A DNA stretch of 31,609 bases, from assembly GCA_002328415.1 (NCBI GenBank), contig DCXL01000002.1, positions 1 to 31,609 on the forward strand, given 5' to 3'. Below, in pieces: positions 17,619 through 25,820 of this stretch. The notes under the pieces were generated by a model, which was not told where the DNA came from, ran no database searches, and worked only from the letters and a program-made list of their open reading frames with translations. Source of the stretch: Micavibrio sp. UBA2137 (GTDB lineage Bacteria; Pseudomonadota; Alphaproteobacteria; Micavibrionales; Micavibrionaceae). Each line of letters opens with the position of its first letter. Position 1 is the first letter of the stretch. Both the position numbers and the translations under genes were made by a program.

Positions 17619-18230
17619 TTAAGCAGCAAAGGCAAATTGCGTGTTTAAGCCCAGAATGTTTTCGGGCGATATATTTGCAAACGATGTTGCTATGAAAATA
17701 ACAAGGAAAGCCGCCAGAATCTCGTCCTCTTTTTCTTTTTCACGTTCCTGACGCTTTAGCTCTTCTGCTGCTGCGCGTTCTTGGGCAAGTTCAAAGAATG
17801 GATCAATGTCAGCGGATGGTTTTGTGGGTTTCCCCGCGTCTTCATCCTCTGGGCGGGACTTTCCCAAGCGTTCTTCCTCCAACACCATCAAACGTTTTCC
17901 TAAGGCCTTGGCCGCGTCTGTATCCTCGCGCAATTCAAGTAAACGCGTGACGATTGCCGACCATGCGCTGTCCACACGGTCAAAGGCAACATCAGCCATC
18001 GGATCGTTTTTACCGTGAGAGGCTAAAATACTGGCTTGTTCTGATTTGGCATCCGCATAATGTTTATACATATCTGCCAACACAGGGTCGACATCACAAT
18101 AAAGGCGAATTTCATCCAATTCATCTTCAGGTGCATGCGCACTTTCCTGCAATGCAGAAAGCTCGTTTATATCAAACTCATCCAATATGGAGGAGAGCGC
18201 ATCTTCAAATGATTTGGTTTCTAACGTCAT
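17619..18230 (-). CDS. hypothetical acidic protein with C-terminal hydrophobic segment
   Basis: Not recognised. 203 residues, acidic and mostly helical, with charged stretches and a highly charged helix RAAAEELKRQEREKEKE near residue 160, then a hydrophobic stretch ILAAFLVIFIATSFA that could be a membrane anchor or a membrane-associated helix, and a short tail. AAAGGG six bases upstream supports the ATG. It stands alone between acs (convergent, six bases away) and gapR (same strand, 137 bases upstream). No sign of transfer. Confidence 0.7.
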   Translation of the reverse strand: MTLETKSFEDALSSILDEFDINELSALQESAHAPEDELDEIRLYCDVDPVLADMYKHYADAKSEQASILASHGKNDPMADVAFDRVDSAWSAIVTRLLELREDTDAAKALGKRLMVLEEERLGKSRPEDEDAGKPTKPSADIDPFFELAQERAAAEELKRQEREKEKEDEILAAFLVIFIATSFANISPENILGLNTQFAFAA

Positions 18231-18367
18231 GGGATACCCTTTATTTCCCCCACTCTAATTCAAAACTATTACTATAATCTTAAAATTTGAGGGCAAAAGA
18301 GCGTAGACATACACCCGTCTCTTCTTTAAAAAGCAAAAAACGGGTATAATAGCTTTTGCGTAAAGAT

Positions 18368-18667
18368 TTAAAGCAGGCCAACAGCCGATTTGTATAGGTC
18401 GAGAAGCTCTTCTTCCTCGCGGCGTTTCTCGGTGTCCATTTTGCGCAATGATACGATTTTACGCATGATTTTTGCGTCAAATCCAACGCCTTTTGCCTCG
18501 GCATAGATTTCCTTGATATCTTCTGAAAGCGCCTTTTTCTCATCTTCAAGACGTTCAATACGCTCAATAAAGGCCTTGAGACGCGCACCACCAATACCGC
18601 CGACATCCTTTGTTTCTTCATTTTCTGCATTTTCTGATGGAAAATTTGCAACATTTCCTGAATCCAT
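18368..18667 (-). CDS. gapR: GapR nucleoid-associated protein (DUF2312)
   Basis: The 99-residue protein has the DUF2312 core, beginning with L-K-A-F-I-E-R-I-E-R-L-E-D-E-K, then I-K-E-I-Y-A-E-A-K-G-V-G-F-D and I-R-K-I-V-S-L-R-K-M. GapR binds overtwisted AT-rich DNA ahead of replication and transcription and is found almost only in Alphaproteobacteria. The first 25 residues are an acidic, poorly conserved tail. Shine-Dalgarno AAAGGAG is upstream of the ATG. It follows the IcmL-like gene by 28 bases and is probably in the same transcript. A DnaA or replication link is not visible here. Confidence 0.97.
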   Translation of the reverse strand: MDSGNVANFPSENAENEETKDVGGIGGARLKAFIERIERLEDEKKALSEDIKEIYAEAKGVGFDAKIMRKIVSLRKMDTEKRREEEELLDLYKSAVGLL

Positions 18668-18695
18668 AAATCTCTCTCCTTTGATTTGCTTAATT

Positions 18696-19430
18696 TTATT
18701 GTGTGTCAGTTACATTTAATCTGGAAATTGCCATTCCCTCGGGATAGCGATCCGTTTCGCCAACGCGCTCTATTTTAACGCGAATGGTCATATCCTTATC
18801 GAATACGCTTTTTATACGGTTCTGTCCCTGAGCATTCAATGGCAAATAGCTTATTGTGAGCGGAACATCCACAATCCATACATAAAGGCCTTCATCTTGG
18901 CCTTTTTGAACAAGTGTGGGTTGTCCACGAACATAGGCACTGGCGCGCGCCTGTGCCTTTTGCAAATCACTTACAATGCCGCTTTGCGACAGATAAAGTC
19001 GAAAATCTTCCATGCCGTCATTCGTATAATAAGGGCGCAGAATTTTACCAAAGGTGCGCAACTCCGTGATTGTGAAATTAAAAGCAGTGGCAACAGCATT
19101 TGTGGCCCATTTATCAATTTGTTCCTGATTACGATGAGGTACAGACAGATTGGTAAGGTCCTGCACCTGCCCATCGGCACTCATGGCCGTGCTTTGTGCG
19201 CCATCATAAATTTGCTCAAGCGCACCCTCTGATTGTTCAGATTGGTTGACAAAGGGCGCTTGGAGGGTTTCATCGGGGCGCGGGCCTTCTAGCTCCATCG
19301 GCGGTTTAAACCAAGCGATCACCTTATCAAAAAGGCTGGCATGGGCCTGATTGGCCGTAAATGACAGCACAAGTGTCGCCAAGAAAAAGACTTGAAAAAA
19401 GACACGGGAAAATCTGTGGGAGGTAACCAT
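18696..19430 (-). CDS. IcmL/DotI family protein with signal peptide
   Basis: 244 residues from the second of two adjacent ATGs; the gene begins right at the COQ9 stop. A signal peptide is clear (RVFFQVFFLATLVLSF, cleavage after A-H-A near residue 31), so the protein is periplasmic or outer-membrane associated. The region about 92-215 follows the DotI/IcmL/TraM pattern: L-S-V-P-H, W-A-x-x-A-x-x-x-x-F-x-F, Y-Y-T-N-D-G, F-x-x-x-L-x-x-S-G, Q-P-T-L-V-Q-K-G, G-L-Y-V-W-I-V-D-V-P. DotI/IcmL is normally an inner-membrane subunit of type IVB secretion systems with one transmembrane helix, related to VirB8. Here no other dot/icm gene is nearby, so its role is unknown. Confidence 0.75.
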   Translation of the reverse strand: MVTSHRFSRVFFQVFFLATLVLSFTANQAHASLFDKVIAWFKPPMELEGPRPDETLQAPFVNQSEQSEGALEQIYDGAQSTAMSADGQVQDLTNLSVPHRNQEQIDKWATNAVATAFNFTITELRTFGKILRPYYTNDGMEDFRLYLSQSGIVSDLQKAQARASAYVRGQPTLVQKGQDEGLYVWIVDVPLTISYLPLNAQGQNRIKSVFDKDMTIRVKIERVGETDRYPEGMAISRLNVTDTQ

Positions 19431-19433
19431 CAT

Positions 19434-20036
19434 TTAAGATACTTTTTTCTTTTTGAATCGCCCTATCACTTTACCAAGTTGCATGACGTTTTCAATGCGG
19501 CGCGCTAAAAAACCCTGCGTTTTTTGCAAATCAGGGTCATCCTCAGACACCCAGTAAAGATAGGTTGAGGCAAGTACACCGCTTAAAAGGGAGCGTTTTG
19601 TGTAATGATTATAATCTGTTGAGGTATCGCCTGCCCAATTCCAGATATTATCCACCGTCGACCAAATGGCCTTCCCTGCCTTTAGCCCTGTCCAAGGTTT
19701 GCCCCAATATTGGGTCAGCGTTTGCACCGCGCCCTTATAAGGCATCATAACCTCCAAGCGCGTTAAAACGCCTAACTCAATAGCATCCCGGATACGCATG
19801 TCCTCTGGCTTTTTTGTCGGCAATTTCCCAAGCATTTCCTTGTCAAAGAAATCTGAAATATCCTGCGCCAGCTGAGGAAGCCCATCTGGATAAAGCGCCT
19901 CAAATTGCTGTTCTGAAACATTTTTTTGTTTGAGATAGCTTAAGATGACTGATAAGCGAAATGGTTCAAAGGCGCTTTCTTCAAGGACAGTTTGAACGAT
20001 ATTTTGGCGGAGCCTGTCATTTTCTTTAGATGTCAT
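19434..20036 (-). CDS. coq9: COQ9 family ubiquinone biosynthesis protein
   Basis: 200 residues from the ATG at 20036. The COQ9 signature sits near the C-terminus: D-T-S-T-D-Y-N-H-Y-T-K-R (137-148), then L-A-S-T-Y-L-Y-W and a tail of F-L-A-R-R-I-E-N. COQ9 binds a lipid quinone intermediate and presents it to COQ7 in eukaryotes; bacterial homologues occur in Alphaproteobacteria. Upstream in-frame starts (an ATG at 20084, a TTG at 20087) would add residues without similarity, so the internal ATG is preferred, though no strong Shine-Dalgarno is seen. The gene is divergent from a COQ8-type kinase gene, which supports a quinone role. Confidence 0.92.
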   Translation of the reverse strand: MTSKENDRLRQNIVQTVLEESAFEPFRLSVILSYLKQKNVSEQQFEALYPDGLPQLAQDISDFFDKEMLGKLPTKKPEDMRIRDAIELGVLTRLEVMMPYKGAVQTLTQYWGKPWTGLKAGKAIWSTVDNIWNWAGDTSTDYNHYTKRSLLSGVLASTYLYWVSEDDPDLQKTQGFLARRIENVMQLGKVIGRFKKKKVS

Positions 20037-20129
20037 ACCTTTTATATAGAGGCCTTTCGCGCATAAGAAAACACTCAATTTCATCAAATGCCTCTGGACT
20101 TTCGGCTGAAGAAGCGCATTTTATTAGGC

Positions 20130-21509
20130 ATGAGCGCACGCGATAAAGATGCAAAAAAATATAATGACGAGAATAGTTCGCTGTTCGGCAAGATTGGGCG
20201 TTATGGTCGTGTTTCCTCTGGTATGGCAGGGCTTGCCGCGAAATTAGCGGGACAAAAATTCTTGGGGCTAGACATTGCACGCGATGAACATGCCGTTCAA
20301 CTGACCAATGCCATAGGGAACCTCAAAGGCCCGCTTATGAAGGTTGGCCAGATTCTCGCAACTATTCCCAATGCGCTTCCCCCTGAATATGCCGAAGAGT
20401 TCAAAAAACTCCAAAATGATGCGCCATCCATGGGTTGGCCCTTTGTGCGCCGCCGTATGCGCGGTGAATTGGGCGCAGATTGGCAGAGCAATTTTAAAGA
20501 GTTTGGACAAGAGGCTGCTGCCGCAGCCTCTTTAGGGCAGGTCCATCGTGCCGTGACAAAGGATGGCATGAATGTGGCCTGCAAGCTACAATATCCAGGC
20601 ATGCTTTCCGCGGTTGAGGCCGATTTGAAGCAATTAAAGCTGATGTTTAAAATCTTTGAAACCTATGACAAGGCCATTTCAACAACCTACATTCATCAGG
20701 AATTGAGCGAACGCTTGTTGGAGGAGCTGGATTATAAGCTTGAGGCGCAAAATGCGAGGCTTTACGCCAAAATTTTCGAAAATGATGACCGCGTCTTTGT
20801 GCCTGAGGTGATTGAGAGCCTCTCAACAGAACGCCTTTTAACCGCGACCTGGCTTGAGGGGTCTCATATCATGGATTTCAAGGATGCTGATATTGAAGCC
20901 CGCAACACCATTGCGCTCAACATGTTTAATGCATGGTACACACCCTTTTATCATTACGGCATCATTCATGGTGATCCCCATCTTGGTAACTATTCTGTGC
21001 GTAAAGACCTCTCGCTCAACCTGCTTGATTTTGGGTGTATTCGTATCTTCCCACCATCCTTTGTTGAGGGCGTGATTGACCTTTACAAGGCGCTGCTGAC
21101 CAAAGATGACGCACTTGCTTACCATGCCTATCAAACATGGGGGTTTGGTGAGTTGAATAAGGAACAGCTTGAAACGCTCAATGTCTGGGCAGGTTTCCTT
21201 TATGCGCCACTTCTAGATGATAAGGTACGCCCGATTGGTGAGGTTACAGAGGGTATTTATGGTCGTGATACAGCCGAAAAGGTGCATAAAAAATTACGCG
21301 AGGTTGGCGGCATAACAGTGCCGCGCGAATTTGTATTCATGGATCGCGCCGCGCTTGGCCTTGGCTCTGTATTTTTACATTTGCGTTCGGAAATCAACTG
21401 GTATCGCTTGTTTAACGAAATGATTGAAGGATTTGATGTCAAAACACTCGAAGCAAAACAAAAGACATTATTGCAAGAGGTTGGACACATACACAAACAA
21501 GGCCTATAA
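20130..21509 (+). CDS. ABC1/COQ8-type atypical kinase
   Basis: 459-residue member of the UbiB/COQ8/ADCK kinase-like family. It has the KxGQ motif K-V-G-Q (71-74), the Ala-rich loop A-A-A-A-A-S-L-G-Q-V (129-138), K152 in place of the usual beta-3 lysine, the HGDPHLGN catalytic loop (280-287) and the D-F-G-type L-L-D300-F-G. These are features of the COQ8 rather than generic kinase class; it lacks the two C-terminal membrane helices of E. coli UbiB. COQ8 proteins act as ATPases that support the ubiquinone synthesis complex. I chose the start at M-S-A-R-D-K-D; an earlier ATG at 20088 adds 14 residues and cannot be excluded. It is divergent from COQ9. Confidence 0.9.
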   Translation: MSARDKDAKKYNDENSSLFGKIGRYGRVSSGMAGLAAKLAGQKFLGLDIARDEHAVQLTNAIGNLKGPLMKVGQILATIPNALPPEYAEEFKKLQNDAPSMGWPFVRRRMRGELGADWQSNFKEFGQEAAAAASLGQVHRAVTKDGMNVACKLQYPGMLSAVEADLKQLKLMFKIFETYDKAISTTYIHQELSERLLEELDYKLEAQNARLYAKIFENDDRVFVPEVIESLSTERLLTATWLEGSHIMDFKDADIEARNTIALNMFNAWYTPFYHYGIIHGDPHLGNYSVRKDLSLNLLDFGCIRIFPPSFVEGVIDLYKALLTKDDALAYHAYQTWGFGELNKEQLETLNVWAGFLYAPLLDDKVRPIGEVTEGIYGRDTAEKVHKKLREVGGITVPREFVFMDRAALGLGSVFLHLRSEINWYRLFNEMIEGFDVKTLEAKQKTLLQEVGHIHKQGL

Positions 21510-21546
21510 CTTATTATTGTCAATTCTTTAGAAAGGGACAAAAACG

Positions 21547-21993
21547 ATGGAAGGCACTGCAAACACCTCATTTAATGGTTCTTTTCTTCCCTATGGGTAC
21601 TCTTACCTTTGGGAACCTTCTTTGGTTTGGCTAAATGCTATTTCAGGGTTGTTACTGACAATTGGGATTTTAGGCATGGCTGTTACCATCGGCACACTTC
21701 TCTATAAACACAAGTCACAAATAACCTATAGCTGGGTCATCACACTTTTTACAATTTTTCTAGGGTTAAGTGGCCTTGTTGAATTACTTGAACTCATAGG
21801 AATTTGGAATCCGTTTTTCTACCTTGAAGGCATTGCCAAGCTTCTCTGTGCTGCCTTTGCCATTGCAACAGCTATTTTGCTGTTCCCCCTTCTCCCTACT
21901 GCTTTTATGGAACATTCAGAGAAAAACCAGAGCATGCCAAGAAAGTCTAGTGAAGGGGATGAAAACCCGTCCGAGGAAGAAAAGGCAGAGTGA
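21547..21993 (+). CDS. stand-alone ETR1-type three-helix membrane sensor domain
   Basis: 148 residues with three membrane helices (about 30-50, 62-82, 94-113) and an acidic tail. The order matches the N-terminal sensor of ethylene-receptor-type kinases: F-L-P-x-G-x-x-Y-L-W-E-P, a helix pair, and L-L-F-P-L-L-P-T-A. In plant ETR1 the second helix holds the copper ligands in C-G-x-x-H; the matching place here reads G-L-S-G-L-V-E-L, so both Cys and His are lost. The protein is normally fused to a kinase but here ends after the domain and is followed one base later by a histidine kinase, with which it may be paired. RBS AAAGGGA. Confidence 0.7.
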   Translation: MEGTANTSFNGSFLPYGYSYLWEPSLVWLNAISGLLLTIGILGMAVTIGTLLYKHKSQITYSWVITLFTIFLGLSGLVELLELIGIWNPFFYLEGIAKLLCAAFAIATAILLFPLLPTAFMEHSEKNQSMPRKSSEGDENPSEEEKAE

Positions 21994-21994
21994 A

Positions 21995-23704
21995 ATGAAA
22001 GACTTATTGAAAAGAATATTGGATCTCAAACCTACGAAAAACGGGCCAAAGCAAGATGACACTCATCACGCAGACACAATTGCCAGTACATTTTCACCCT
22101 ACAAGCTTCCGACACTTATTATTGTTATTGGCCTTGTTCTATCAGTTGGTGGGTTTTTGCTCGCACTCAATTATGAAATGGATGAAAACAGCCAAAACTT
22201 TAACACGTTTGCTGAACAGGCTTACCGTACCGTTGATTCTGAAATCAGACGTCATAACCAACAGATAACCGCTGTTGGACGTTTTCTGGGTCAAATCCGT
22301 GACTTTTCGGAAGAAGAATTTGTCGATATCTCCAACTCTTTTACGATTAACACCTATTTTGAAACAATCTCAATACTTGAGCTTAAGGATGGCACAGGCG
22401 CAACAGACCTCTTCCCAAATGGCGCTTTCACAAAAAAGCTTAAAAATCTGGGTGTTAATCAGGCCGTTTTCGAGGCGATGGAGAAATCTCAAGAACTGGG
22501 CACAACCTATTTTTCTGAAACGTTTGAGATGACAATTGATAATCAGAATAAGAAGTTAAGTGCCTTTGTGACGCCCATTAATTCACCCTACTCCAAAAAC
22601 CCGCTCTTTCTAGTCGGGGTTCTAGATATTGCACGGCTGCTTGAGAATTCATTGCAAATTGATGGTGTGCCTGTAAATACAAAAATCACCAAAATCACCA
22701 GCAATGATGAACGCATTATTTACGAGCAATTTGACAAAGGAAATGCCCTTTTCTTCAACACGATTGCCAAAAGTAACTTGAAAAATCGTAAATTTGAACG
22801 CGCGCGCTTTTTTCAGGATTATGCTTGGCAAATCATGATTTTTCCATCACAGGGACGTGCCTTCTCAACTCCCGGACTCTTTCCATGGGTGACCTTATTA
22901 ACACTACTCACACTCTCAACCCTTATTGGCTATATTGCCTTTCGTATCACGATTGAAAATGTGCGTATTCGCCATATCGTGGAAGAACAAACAGAGTCCC
23001 TGCGCAACTACACCGAGGATTTGGAACAGCGTAACCGCGACTTAGACGACTTTGCCTATATTGCCTCCCATGATTTAAAAGAGCCCTTACGCGGTATTTA
23101 TAATTATTCCGAATTCTTAAAAGACGATTACAGCGAGTTGTTGCCCAAAGAAGGGCAAACAATGCTCGATACATTATGCAATTTGTCGCGCCGTATGGAG
23201 ACGCTCATTGATAATCTCTTACGCTATTCCAAGCTCAGTCGCGAAAAAATGCTCTTCACCCCTATCAGCATTAAAAAGGTCGTGAATGAAGCACTTGAAA
23301 CATTCGAAATTATGATTAAGGAGCAAAATGTTCACGTGCATGTCGAAAATGACTTGCCGCTTCTTAAATGTGATGAGGCCATGGCGACAGAGATTTTCAG
23401 AAATTTAATCGCCAACGCCATTAAATATAACGACAAGGATGAAAAGCGCATTCGCATCGGTGCTTTTGAAAAAGGCAATGAGCATGTCATGTTTGTGAAA
23501 GATAACGGTATTGGTATTCCAAAGACACATTACAAAACAATTTTCAAAATCTTTAAACGCTTGCATGGACGTGAAGAATTTGGAGGTGGGACAGGCTCTG
23601 GGCTTACTATTATCCATCGCCTTGTGGACCGCCACCACGGTAAAATCTGGCTGGATTCGCAAGTTGGTAAAGGCACAACTTTTTATTTCACACTTGGGCG
23701 TTAA
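21995..23704 (+). CDS. CHASE-domain sensor histidine kinase
   Basis: 569-residue membrane histidine kinase. Helix TM1 (about 38-57), a periplasmic CHASE-like domain (about 65-285, with RRHNQQITAVGRFL and the F-x-x-I-S-I-L-E-L stretch), TM2 (296-317), a coiled-coil linker with D-L-E-Q-R-N-R-D-L, HisKA with phospho-acceptor H359 in A-S-H-D-L-K-E-P, and HATPase with N-box (N470, N474), D503-N-G-I-G-I, and G-G-G-T-G-S-G-L (530-537). The kinase module is the class that pairs with Rcp1-type receivers. The ATG one base after the previous stop (21995) is preferred over earlier in-frame starts that lie inside that gene. The ligand is unknown. Confidence 0.9.
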   Translation: MKDLLKRILDLKPTKNGPKQDDTHHADTIASTFSPYKLPTLIIVIGLVLSVGGFLLALNYEMDENSQNFNTFAEQAYRTVDSEIRRHNQQITAVGRFLGQIRDFSEEEFVDISNSFTINTYFETISILELKDGTGATDLFPNGAFTKKLKNLGVNQAVFEAMEKSQELGTTYFSETFEMTIDNQNKKLSAFVTPINSPYSKNPLFLVGVLDIARLLENSLQIDGVPVNTKITKITSNDERIIYEQFDKGNALFFNTIAKSNLKNRKFERARFFQDYAWQIMIFPSQGRAFSTPGLFPWVTLLTLLTLSTLIGYIAFRITIENVRIRHIVEEQTESLRNYTEDLEQRNRDLDDFAYIASHDLKEPLRGIYNYSEFLKDDYSELLPKEGQTMLDTLCNLSRRMETLIDNLLRYSKLSREKMLFTPISIKKVVNEALETFEIMIKEQNVHVHVENDLPLLKCDEAMATEIFRNLIANAIKYNDKDEKRIRIGAFEKGNEHVMFVKDNGIGIPKTHYKTIFKIFKRLHGREEFGGGTGSGLTIIHRLVDRHHGKIWLDSQVGKGTTFYFTLGR

Positions 23705-23725
23705 TTTTAAAAAGGAGAAAACATC

Positions 23726-24202
23726 ATGTCAGGAACAGAACAAGCAAACTATTGCTGGTTATGTGTTGAGGACAGTCCTGAAGATTATGATGTGTTCAAA
23801 CGCACTGTGAAAAAGGCCGAACTTCCTGTTACCTTGCTTCATTGTCGAGATATCGAGGAAACAATTGATTTACTTGATAATTTTGACGACACCAGCTGCG
23901 CCGAGCGCAAGGTTGGGCCCGATATTGTCTTTCTTGATCTGAATTTGCCAGGGGCAGATGGGTATCATGTGCTTAAAAAAATCCGTGCACGTCAGGGCAT
24001 GAAAAAAACCCCTATCATCGTTCTTTCTACGTCCTCAAATCAGGAGGATGTTTGCAAGGCTTATGAAATGGGAGCAAATTGCTATATCGCAAAACCACAG
24101 GATTTACAAAGCTATAAAGAAATGGTCGAGGCTTTAAAGATGTTCTGGATCGATCAAGCTATGATTCCTAAAACAATAAAAAGGCAGTTCGATGCATTCT
24201 AA
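23726..24202 (+). CDS. Rcp1-type single-domain response regulator
   Basis: 158-residue receiver without an output domain. Acidic pocket E15-D16, phospho-acceptor D71 in V-F-L-D-L-N-L-P-G, conserved Ser/Thr in V-L-S-T-S and K123 in I-A-K-P. Its D-x-N-L-P-G-x-D-G-Y and the long beta4/alpha4 region fit the Rcp1 group that serves phytochrome-type kinases. AAGGAG lies eight bases before the ATG. It follows the CHASE kinase and overlaps the next gene by 11 bases, so phosphate is probably passed between these proteins. Confidence 0.92.
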   Translation: MSGTEQANYCWLCVEDSPEDYDVFKRTVKKAELPVTLLHCRDIEETIDLLDNFDDTSCAERKVGPDIVFLDLNLPGADGYHVLKKIRARQGMKKTPIIVLSTSSNQEDVCKAYEMGANCYIAKPQDLQSYKEMVEALKMFWIDQAMIPKTIKRQFDAF

Positions 24203-25325
24203 GACACCGCATATGATCCGCATTTTAATTGTCGAGGATAATCCTGAGGATGTCATCCTCTATAAACGTCGCCTGGACCGGTTTCAGACCTCTCACGAAT
24301 TTTCGGTTGATGATGTCTCAACCATTGCCGAAGCAAAGGAAAAGGCATCTGAAAATACCTATGATTGCTTTGTCGTAGATTACAATTTGCCTGATGGGGC
24401 AGGCATGGATTTTGTCCAATATATCAATGAAGTAAATCCACCTGAAACACCTATTGCGCTTCTGATGATCACAGGTCAGGGAAATGAAGAAATCGCCGTG
24501 GAAGCCATGAAATCGGGTGTCCATGATTATCTGACCAAAAATAGCATTACAGATGGTTATTTTGTCGGGCCTTTGCTTAACGCACTTAATCGATCACGTC
24601 TGACATCACAGCTTTTCTATTATCAAAAGGAACTTGAGCGTTCCAATAAAGAGCTTTCGGAATTTACGCATACTGCCTCTCACGATCTCAAGGCACCACT
24701 CAGGCGCATTATCACCTATTGCGATATGCTTGCCGAAGATGCCCAAGAGCGTCTTATCGAAGATGATATAACCATGTTAGAACGCATGAAGACAAATGCA
24801 GCCCGCATGCAAAATCTGGTCAATGACCTACTCACCTTCTCGCTTATTCGCGCAGAAGAAGAACCGCTAGAGAATATTCACCTTTCCAAGATACTTGAAG
24901 AAGCCAGAGACGAACTTAAAGAGCAAATTGCAGAAAATAAGGCCGTCATTAAAGTTGAAAGCCTTCCTGAATTTAAGGTCTTTCCGCTACGTTTAAAGCA
25001 GCTTTTTATCAATCTTATTTCCAATGCGCTCAAATACAGGTCTGAAGAGACGCCTGAAATTGTGGTCTCAACGACTAAAATTGACGCAAATAAGGTGGAA
25101 ATATCATTTAAAGACAATGGTTTGGGAGTAGACCCACAATTTCACGAAGATATTTTCAAGGATTTCAAACGTCTGCACAATCAGGATAGCATTGAAGGTA
25201 CAGGTTTAGGTCTTTCCATTTGCAAGCGCATTTGTGAAAAGCATGGGGGGGCAATTCGCGTTGAAAGCGCGGCAGGCCAAGGGGCAAATTTCATTGTTAC
25301 ATTGGGAACTGCAAGAGAAAATTAG
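24192..25325 (+). CDS. receiver-histidine kinase fusion protein
   Basis: 377 residues, no membrane helix: an N-terminal receiver (about 9-130; D63 in V-V-D-Y-N-L-P-D-G, K116) joined by a coiled coil to HisKA (H164 in A-S-H-D-L-K-A-P) and HATPase (N-box L-I-S-N-A-L-K-Y, K-D-N-G-L-G-V, E-G-T-G-L-G-L). Such an architecture can turn receiver phosphorylation into control of kinase activity, so it may sit in the middle of a relay downstream of the CHASE kinase. An ATG at 24192 has A-A-A-G-G seven bases upstream inside the previous gene; an ATG seven codons later is possible. Confidence 0.9.
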   Translation: MHSKTPHMIRILIVEDNPEDVILYKRRLDRFQTSHEFSVDDVSTIAEAKEKASENTYDCFVVDYNLPDGAGMDFVQYINEVNPPETPIALLMITGQGNEEIAVEAMKSGVHDYLTKNSITDGYFVGPLLNALNRSRLTSQLFYYQKELERSNKELSEFTHTASHDLKAPLRRIITYCDMLAEDAQERLIEDDITMLERMKTNAARMQNLVNDLLTFSLIRAEEEPLENIHLSKILEEARDELKEQIAENKAVIKVESLPEFKVFPLRLKQLFINLISNALKYRSEETPEIVVSTTKIDANKVEISFKDNGLGVDPQFHEDIFKDFKRLHNQDSIEGTGLGLSICKRICEKHGGAIRVESAAGQGANFIVTLGTAREN

Positions 25326-25326
25326 G

Positions 25327-25812
25327 TCAGTTTAAATCTTTCTTCCAGAAAGACCCTTCATCAAAAACGGTGTAAATATCATTCAAGTCAGAGGCCGTTA
25401 ACGGCTTTGAGATAAAGGCATTTGCATGATTTTTGTAAGATTTATAAACCATGTCCACATTCGTATCGCCAGTCAGAATAATAATGGGAATATTATCTGT
25501 GAGCGGGCTCGTTTTAAGCTGTTCCAGCAGCACCATGCCATCAATACCAGGGAGATGAATATCCAATAAAATCAAACTTCTAGGGTCGTTATTTTCAACG
25601 CCACGGTTGAGCTTATTTTTTTCTAGTGCATGAAACAGGGACGCAGCATCATAACAAGGGATGACCTCTCCGATGCGCTCTGATTTTTCCAAAATATGTT
25701 GCGCCTGAGCAGCATCATCAAAGCTGTCTTCAACAAGCAATATCTTCCAGTTACGATCTTCTTCGTGACCTGTCACCGGCGGACGGCGACGCTTAAGTGT
25801 TGATGCTGACAT
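25327..25812 (-). CDS. single-domain response regulator
   Basis: 161-residue receiver. A short basic N-terminal tail (L-K-R-R-R) precedes the domain: E-D at 28-29, phospho-acceptor D84 in I-L-L-D-I-H-L-P-G, T in I-L-T-G-D, and K136 in I-S-K-P. No output domain. The start is the ATG at 25812, with AAGGA five bases upstream; the GTG at 25827 is less likely. It ends two bases after the stop of the convergent receiver-kinase gene and follows the next receiver on the minus strand. Confidence 0.88.
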   Translation of the reverse strand: MSASTLKRRRPPVTGHEEDRNWKILLVEDSFDDAAQAQHILEKSERIGEVIPCYDAASLFHALEKNKLNRGVENNDPRSLILLDIHLPGIDGMVLLEQLKTSPLTDNIPIIILTGDTNVDMVYKSYKNHANAFISKPLTASDLNDIYTVFDEGSFWKKDLN

Positions 25813-25820
25813 CATAATCC

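Noticed and set aside
18300..18366. Possible terminator after gapR
   Set aside because: The ACCCGT/ACGGGT pair encloses about 21 bases and lacks a U run after it, so it does not look like an intrinsic terminator.
18280..18654. 124-residue frame on the minus strand overlapping gapR
   Set aside because: It is another frame of gapR, which has a Shine-Dalgarno and a known family match.
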